DNA of 16,703 bases. Source: Verrucomicrobia bacterium TMED40. Lineage in GTDB: Bacteria; Verrucomicrobiota; Verrucomicrobiia; Opitutales; Seribacteraceae. The stretch is from assembly GCA_002167605.1 (NCBI GenBank), contig NHCT01000060.1:14804-31506 (forward strand), read 5' to 3'. The position numbers and the translations under genes are program-made. The notes beneath the pieces are model-generated. The model made no database searches. It saw only the letters and a list, made by a program, of their open reading frames with translations, and was not told the DNA's origin. Shown here piece by piece: positions 15,701 through 16,703 of this stretch. Each line of letters starts with the position of its first letter. Positions within the stretch are counted from its first letter, which is position 1.

Positions 15701-16650
15701 GACCAGAAGGTTTTTGATATGTCCCATTGGCTAGTGCTCGAGTTTCTTTCAAACAAAATTACTTTACCTGGACCTAAACCACTGAGTTTTTGAGGAGAGG
15801 AAACAACTAAACTTGTACCATGCAAGGACAATCCTGAACCAAAAGTATCATTGGCTTGGCCGTTAGGGTCGGACAGATTAGCATCGATAGAATAGTTACC
15901 GTCCGTTTTCTCATAGAGGTATACTTTCCCTTGAAAACTGTTGGTATCAGGAGCACCTACGGCCAAGAATGTCCCGCTTGAAGCAAGGAAGCTTCCAAAA
16001 CTCATCCTACCAAGATTTTCCGGCGGAGAAATTTCAGCAACTTGGTTAACGGACAAATCAGCCAAGCGATCCAAAAGGTAAATCTTGCCTAGTTTGTCAT
16101 CTTCTTGGTGGGCTCCGACAATCGTTTGGTTAGATTCATCAATCACAACACTTATCCCAAAACTCGCTTCTTGATTCACGATGTCGGGAAACTGCAGAGG
16201 CAACTTTTGATAAGGTTCGAAGGTTATTTGACCAGAGTTATTGGTGTCGCCGGGGTCGTAGTAATGCAGGATGGGAGTCGAGGTATTGGGTGATAGCAAA
16301 AGGTATTCGGATAAAGACGATAATCCGTTATTGAAAACATCACTCCCCCCATAGGTAGAACCGATTGAGTCACTAATATAGAAAAGAGTCGTATTGGTAT
16401 CTGACTTCGCGAACAGATAATGATTGTTTTCGTAAAGGGTAAGATTGGGTTTGAGTTGGCCGGAGATTTCGAAACCATTCGCGGTCGAGGTGATCGTGTT
16501 ACTGTGTTTATAAGTTTCCAAGGAAATCTCCCCCTGTGCTTGGAAGCAAAGATTTAAAGCCAATAAATGAGCCAATAGGAGGACACGGATAAGTGACGAA
16601 GAGATTCGATACGCAACTCTTCGCTCCAAAAGGCCAAAGTGTCCAAACAT
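6715..16650 (-). CDS. Giant secreted multidomain adhesin-like protein
   Basis: This is an uninterrupted 3311-codon gene, with no frameshift or stop visible. Residues 1-22 form a basic n-region, about 22-40 a hydrophobic core ending in FQAQG: a Sec signal peptide. Domains in order: seven FG-GAP propeller blades (about 158-530); seven alternating pairs of a tandem-95/cadherin-like module and a He_PIG/putative-Ig module (about 538-1965); a DUF5011-like domain (about 1966-2036); an SBBP-like beta-propeller (about 2040-2471); an Ig-like module (about 2472-2570); a second SBBP-like propeller (about 2571-3008); two Ig-like modules (about 3009-3205); and a Trp/Tyr-rich tail (3210-3311). I see no enzyme motif, LPXTG or PEP-CTERM. 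Asp/Asn/Ser-rich loops such as DSNDS and DADGDS suggest calcium binding. Cysteine is absent between Cys35 and about residue 2100. It probably acts as a surface adhesin or matrix protein; ligand and secretion route are unknown. The start has no strong Shine-Dalgarno sequence (GGGA 13-16 nt upstream). It stands alone, convergent with dxs. Confidence 0.9.
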   Translation of the reverse strand: MFGHFGLLERRVAYRISSSLIRVLLLAHLLALNLCFQAQGEISLETYKHSNTITSTANGFEISGQLKPNLTLYENNHYLFAKSDTNTTLFYISDSIGSTYGGSDVFNNGLSSLSEYLLLSPNTSTPILHYYDPGDTNNSGQITFEPYQKLPLQFPDIVNQEASFGISVVIDESNQTIVGAHQEDDKLGKIYLLDRLADLSVNQVAEISPPENLGRMSFGSFLASSGTFLAVGAPDTNSFQGKVYLYEKTDGNYSIDANLSDPNGQANDTFGSGLSLHGTSLVVSSPQKLSGLGPGKVILFERNSSTSQWDISKTFWSDSNQTDEYFGNDLALSSNYLLIGAPREDDGSNGTDSGAAYLFEKNSTTQIWSSEATRFSPSSLSPNDEFGHSVALWDNYAFIGAKNGGDSNDTGVVYVFEKEDGMWNEKQKIDPPTGADLQNFSQTLVAYAGLLGISSPGAGEDGMIYLFEKENDTDSWNLISSLDSNDSTISSRTVSPFAMGDGMVVTGNPEDDSNQSFAGSVQFFYNSAWQSRERFELAPIIDGNSSTQFSTAEDSSGFLHDFNGSHPFDSNNTWSIAETNASISSYEINATSGVFSFVPDANFSGNLFFRSTFTGMDGSDEHNFSINVIGAPDAPIFSNPAQFTLPDAMVGDAFSVTLELFDADGDSLGLSGSGFPDGLSVSGHLITGTPSVSSVAAEDGNYTDYNFSLEVSDGGLSSSASFSLRVYKRNNPPSFEDSFGNAITNLDLNFTEDFSSGDWLASFPDLSLNDPDGEVLSLSEVPGLEAQHGTLELNANATVGQQIIYLPDEDYYGDDNFSIRLTDSNHIAKSVDLNVSVRISAINDDPVITSFPSSMVANEGVEYLYQITFTDVDDSNDSLSLSVSDRPDWLSFDLPNNQLRGTPSWSDYSPSSINLFITVTDAAGAKDTQGFPLFVDPLNYPPVIDQGASLSYTISEDNFPTAWTSVSLSFTDTDTNKSSSSWSLFTDAAYGKVTLLPSGNDLDVDYEPDGNFSGIDSFSVVITDLADTNAKDVIFFEVNVDSVEDPPVFTTTPIYTDAVVGHKWEYSFSFADADANQTVSPSYDGSVAWLSLDDSNDSWTGKISGTPLSSDVTTSSLITLALTDSVGEQSEQAIVVQVLSDNTPPLIDLGNGMGVIMDEDTVWTLDSSLTVTETNNQKLTWSIHQDPTHGEAELNSTNEIIHSLIYVPSSDYFGNDSLIISVSDGIDEDLFTLDFEVQDVPDSPSMSDLSDDSLEDGNLYHKVINFTDPDGLSDLNYTITGLPGWVVVNDDDFYYGSVSLSGSPTVSEEGVSHITFLLSDSNGLQISKSFSLTAFVLNYPPVFKSDSFSITMTEDLASSWVPPFFDINDTETTLANLTWSVSSAPSHGQVSLGSDPQSEISYQPDENFFGSDSFTITVTDRSENNDTSPKSTSAVVNVTVTEINDKPIFTSTPTTNSAERYAWNDESAYIYVFQVEDPDLPDGESLTVEWASSSPMPSWLRLSYDENGTASLLGTATVADEGSYDLKFKVVDTEDSSLYSIHEYTFFVIIDDYPPVLLSPINQSSLSKIRFFTKEDAVHNSWIGPSGFYGINPDPEDYDYESLNWTIETNSSVGSLLQVFGSGNLPTQFDYQPPEDFHGVDTFSLRMDEGDRFSILDFEVHVSSQPDPPIFQTQFSDDYYLNAGEPFEMEINATDPDSSQLQFRLFGPAWDSQPWLTILGTDPYGIRIGGIPQIGLYGNEFPFSIFVLDETGRSSSVSVNFHVQGGNIPPTINMGVEQSVVFDANGTPLSFSLGDLIATDPDSTNLTWDLVPSKLPRGGQASIVGIGSSPSFLSYIPGSIEVDEDEFSIRVTDGSSYDEIRIKAIISWEVERPILSSSQVNEVTEVTEGESFATEVSIFYQDSREKFKVQLVEGPSWVSVGPIHEDSFFIKGEAPLSQYDDFELKIRVSGERSLSADLNHTIRVTDGTPPHLKLLGDRYLRLAKDELFGEPGYTATDQDGTDLTDSVIVDSVTGGFQKINYVVQDDAGNESRSYRLMNKYLESPLELNRTLVLSGEGEFGLGWGEGEEIFLWASSMDRLLNEESNYTYSPLDSNFTAVKVHKYRDSTEEGLYLDGNQVSIYDCIEQDNARYWLGSFNGELSVLGKRVVTDANQSCFLLKTTKTGVFEWLQTLDAGGTVSSLKMTLDSTGKVLLAGSYSGSFSYRGNLIFEVAEKDRVFLCAFSSEGELDASNILEAETKEKLVGLEVISDGSMLLLCQGFGSNTLGANNPEGTSTSTESSALMELSSGRLIKLDSQLYLTAEITFEGGQVSMRDLAVFDETIYLSGDYQGDFLVDQTKYFESTGRVGFLLKFSSAFQIDWARQFEFSGEASLVDISMDAIGDPYCVLAFKGSFVEDPEVESMGGMDILLTKVKSSNGKTLWTKQIGGAGEEEFLRFSSNSVGAVCLMLRSDSSLVLDEKFVPSVSQDEVLILNFAPTSGDPIVSFDPLLLQVEKAFVHSLSVPHPDYLFYKFLDAPSWMNLLVDEDSNGNAILVGTPPVEAFPDDTNGTLTIRIYNAEGGFSDEEISYDLNFSNANLTQFGYLPQASASDESITFGSNGQMVGILYRPEQQGVVVVGNFRDQFSLQGFDLQATSRSEGFIAFLDHNLSVEKVMHLTSSDQVTLTDSKTDGDGNIYLYGTFTGEIRLGAMSGVSLGGSDLCLIKINPSGGVEDLRTLGGAENEFSGAMVLGSQEAFLSGSFSKKASFGSTVILSKGHEDAFVLSLKLDDLNELNWCQSFGGTGVDRMEELTLSSNEKLLAGGTFHGLIEINDKQYDSGGVSGVLAIVLNRDGEILSKNAFLGSGNVANCISEWNPVDQSFILGGEFVGSLAVDQNQISSKGGKDLFVAKLSEELTVENLLSLGGVWNDRILDMNIDAAGGITLSGTFYEEIILGDQVYQSAGSKNAFLVKLDTQEFAVLDSFHWSSIKDDRIDQIASNTPEHIYFGGLSQTGNHSQANLFIYELGNKSMYPVVITSLPKQAWANLAFDFSLVTGGWANPRAKFSLAEQNGTDYSWLQLSVNETGVIRIWGTAPSEVGQYPVSFLLSDSNGGSLSVDFLLSILEINSSPPTIFSETDYEIFQFLNFEDSFELFDRDGDSLLIEVNAPKWVEWTWSDEMYFKISGLPPEGSLGSHDVTVSATDSAGLSTVANLHLKVKPRFVRTVNAAVSYDFELENWFGDFHIMDSGWCYHLDLGWIYLVPNQSGKQLWFWKKDWGWSWTSKEHWFASRQSGYLYIDQIQAWVYFTTSSNYTTARAYLYSQMKWVVYSSGFAQ
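6718..7023 (-). other. Trp/Tyr-rich C-terminal tail of the giant protein
   Basis: Residues 3210-3311 hold 11 Trp and 9 Tyr. Repeating short units are visible: GWCYHLDLGWIYLVP, LWFWKKDWGWSW, GYLYIDQIQAWVYF and AYLYSQMKWVVY. The aromatic spacing (G-W-x-Y-x4-G-W-x-Y) recalls choline/cell-wall-binding repeats, though it is not a clear member. From memory, similar tails end many secreted proteins of Opitutae. A role in surface anchoring or glycan binding is an inference. Confidence 0.7.
7036..7626 (-). other. Two C-terminal Ig-like (He_PIG-type) modules
   Basis: Residues about 3009-3105 (YSWLQLSVNETG, then IRIWGTAP and LLSDSNGGSLSV) and about 3106-3205 (FDRDGDSLLIEV, PKWVEWTW, ISGLPPEG and VSATDSAGLSTV) repeat the Ig-like layout of the main rod. 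The second has a DRDGDS loop likely to bind calcium. They present the C-terminal Trp-rich tail. Confidence 0.65.
7627..8940 (-). repeat. Second SBBP-like beta-propeller of the giant protein
   Basis: Residues about 2571-3008 show seven G-x-F/L strand pairs: VVVVGNFRDQFSLQG, IYLYGTFTGEIRLG, AFLSGSFSKKASFG, LLAGGTFHGLIEIN, FILGGEFVGSLAVD, ITLSGTFYEEIILGD and IYFGGLSQTGNHSQ. Linking strands include LCLIKINPSGGVEDLRTLGG and FVLSLKLDDLNELNWCQSFG. The spacing of about 50-65 residues is as expected for SBBP blades. Confidence 0.68.
8941..9237 (-). other. Ig-like (He_PIG-type) module between the two SBBP-like propellers
   Basis: Residues about 2472-2570 contain APSWMNLLVDED and a downstream ILVGTPPVE turn, the same W-x-x-L...G-T-P layout as the Ig-like modules in the main rod. 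It splits the two SBBP-like propellers and would act as a spacer. Confidence 0.6.
9238..10533 (-). repeat. First SBBP-like beta-propeller of the giant protein
   Basis: Residues about 2040-2471 repeat a strand pair of the form [hydrophobic]3-x-G-x-[FY]-x-G-x-[FL]: ARYWLGSFNGELSV, VLLAGSYSGSFSYRG, MLLLCQGFGSNTLG, IYLSGDYQGDFLVD, PYCVLAFKGSFVED and AVCLMLRSDSSLVLD, with a possible degenerate first blade near EEIFLWASSMD. Between them lie strands such as FLLKTTKTGVFEWLQTL and ILLTKVKSSNGKTLWTKQIG, typical of bacterial SBBP repeats. Six blades are clear and a seventh is likely. Confidence 0.65.
10543..10755 (-). other. DUF5011-like Ig-fold domain in the giant protein
   Basis: Residues about 1966-2036 begin TPPHLKLLGD, followed by FGEPGYTATDQDGTDLTDSV and end INYVVQDDAGNES. 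This is the characteristic wording of the DUF5011/HYR-like Ig fold (D-x-x-G-x-D-x-T...Y-x-V-x-D-x-A-G-N). It separates the rod of alternating modules from the propeller region. Confidence 0.7.
10756..15039 (-). repeat. Seven alternating tandem-95/cadherin-like and He_PIG-like module pairs
   Basis: In the giant protein, fourteen modules of about 95-115 residues alternate strictly. The cadherin-like modules start near 538, 731, 941, 1143, 1339, 1554 and 1768, and carry a late P-D-x-x-F-x-G-x-D-x-F strand (PDANFSGNLFF, PDEDYYGDDNF, PDGNFSGIDSF, PSSDYFGNDSL, PDENFFGSDSF, PPEDFHGVDTF, degenerate in the seventh). The Ig-like modules start near 634, 846, 1045, 1242, 1446, 1667 and 1871, and carry a W-L/V-x-x strand and a G-T-P turn (ITGTPS, LRGTPS, ISGTPL, LSGSPT, LLGTAT, IGGIPQ, IKGEAP). 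Joints are D/N-x-PP[VLI]-type. The array should be an extended rod. Confidence 0.85.
15061..16179 (-). repeat. Seven FG-GAP (integrin-alpha-like) propeller blades
   Basis: In the giant protein, seven repeats start near residues 158, 214, 268, 321, 382, 437 and 489. Each has a small-x-G opening (FGISVV, FGSFLA, FGSGLS, FGNDLA, FGHSVA, FSQTLV, VSPFAM), then an IGA/VGA/SSP-type strand and a Y-L-F-E or V-Y-F/L strand (KIYLLD, KVYLYE, KVILFE, AAYLFE, VVYVFE, MIYLFE, SVQFFY). Seven blades is the closed integrin-alpha propeller number. A further degenerate blade may lie at about 93-135. Acidic loops such as REDDGSNGTDSG and NGGDSNDTG fit calcium sites. The last two blades are the least conserved. 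Confidence 0.8.
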
Positions 16651-16703
16651 ATCTACAATATCCCAAAAACAATGCTAATTTGCAAAGCTTTTAAATAGGC
16701 TTT

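Noticed and set aside
16540..16560. Lipobox at Cys35 of the giant protein
   Set aside because: The sequence before it is LNLC, with Leu rather than Gly/Ala/Ser at -1. Cleavage after FQAQG or nearby by signal peptidase I is more likely.
1..16703. CRISPR arrays, insertion sequences, tRNA or rRNA genes, defence systems
   Set aside because: The window is nearly all protein-coding; no direct-repeat/spacer pattern, transposase, clover-leaf sequence or defence-family protein was seen.

Overview
The window most likely comes from a marine or environmental member of the Verrucomicrobiota, probably Opitutae/Puniceicoccales-like. The basis is indirect: moderate to low GC, a huge secreted adhesin-like protein ending in a Trp/Tyr-rich tail of a style I associate from memory with that group, and an FmdB-like protein and a Dxs with similar group-typical wording. 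No rRNA or other taxonomic marker is present, so this is an inference.

Layout. Positions 1-1614 hold a soluble two-PAS sensor histidine kinase (+), whose frame is open to the window edge. It converges on a small leftward operon (2622 to 1631, -) of an FmdB-like protein with degenerate zinc ligands and a MORN-repeat lipoprotein, joined by an ATGA start/stop overlap. A VanZ-like membrane protein (+, 2682-3158) diverges from that operon. It meets a Ste24-type CAAX/M48 membrane metalloprotease (-, 4411-3155) tail to tail, with four shared bases at the stops. A second divergent gap (4412-4505) leads into xseB and dxs (+, 4506-6686), a short housekeeping operon for exonuclease VII and isoprenoid precursor synthesis. 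The rest (16650 to 6715, -; about 60% of the window) is one intact 3311-residue gene for a secreted multidomain protein.

The giant protein reads, from its N-terminus: signal peptide; a seven-bladed FG-GAP (integrin-alpha-like) propeller; seven strictly alternating dyads of a tandem-95/cadherin-like module and a putative-Ig (He_PIG-like) module; a DUF5011-like domain; a first SBBP-like propeller; one Ig-like module; a second SBBP-like propeller with seven recognisable blades; two more Ig-like modules; and an approximately 100-residue Trp/Tyr-rich tail. This fits a calcium-dependent cell-surface adhesin or matrix protein.

The most unusual signal is that asparagine sequons in this protein are overwhelmingly of the extended form [D/E]-x-N-x-[S/T] (about 46 of about 67 by hand). 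The reverse-order control motif is almost absent (about 4), and the only other hits in the window are in the one other exported protein, the lipoprotein. I see no defence system, mobile element, CRISPR array, tRNA or rRNA. Non-coding DNA amounts only to short gaps under 100 bp.
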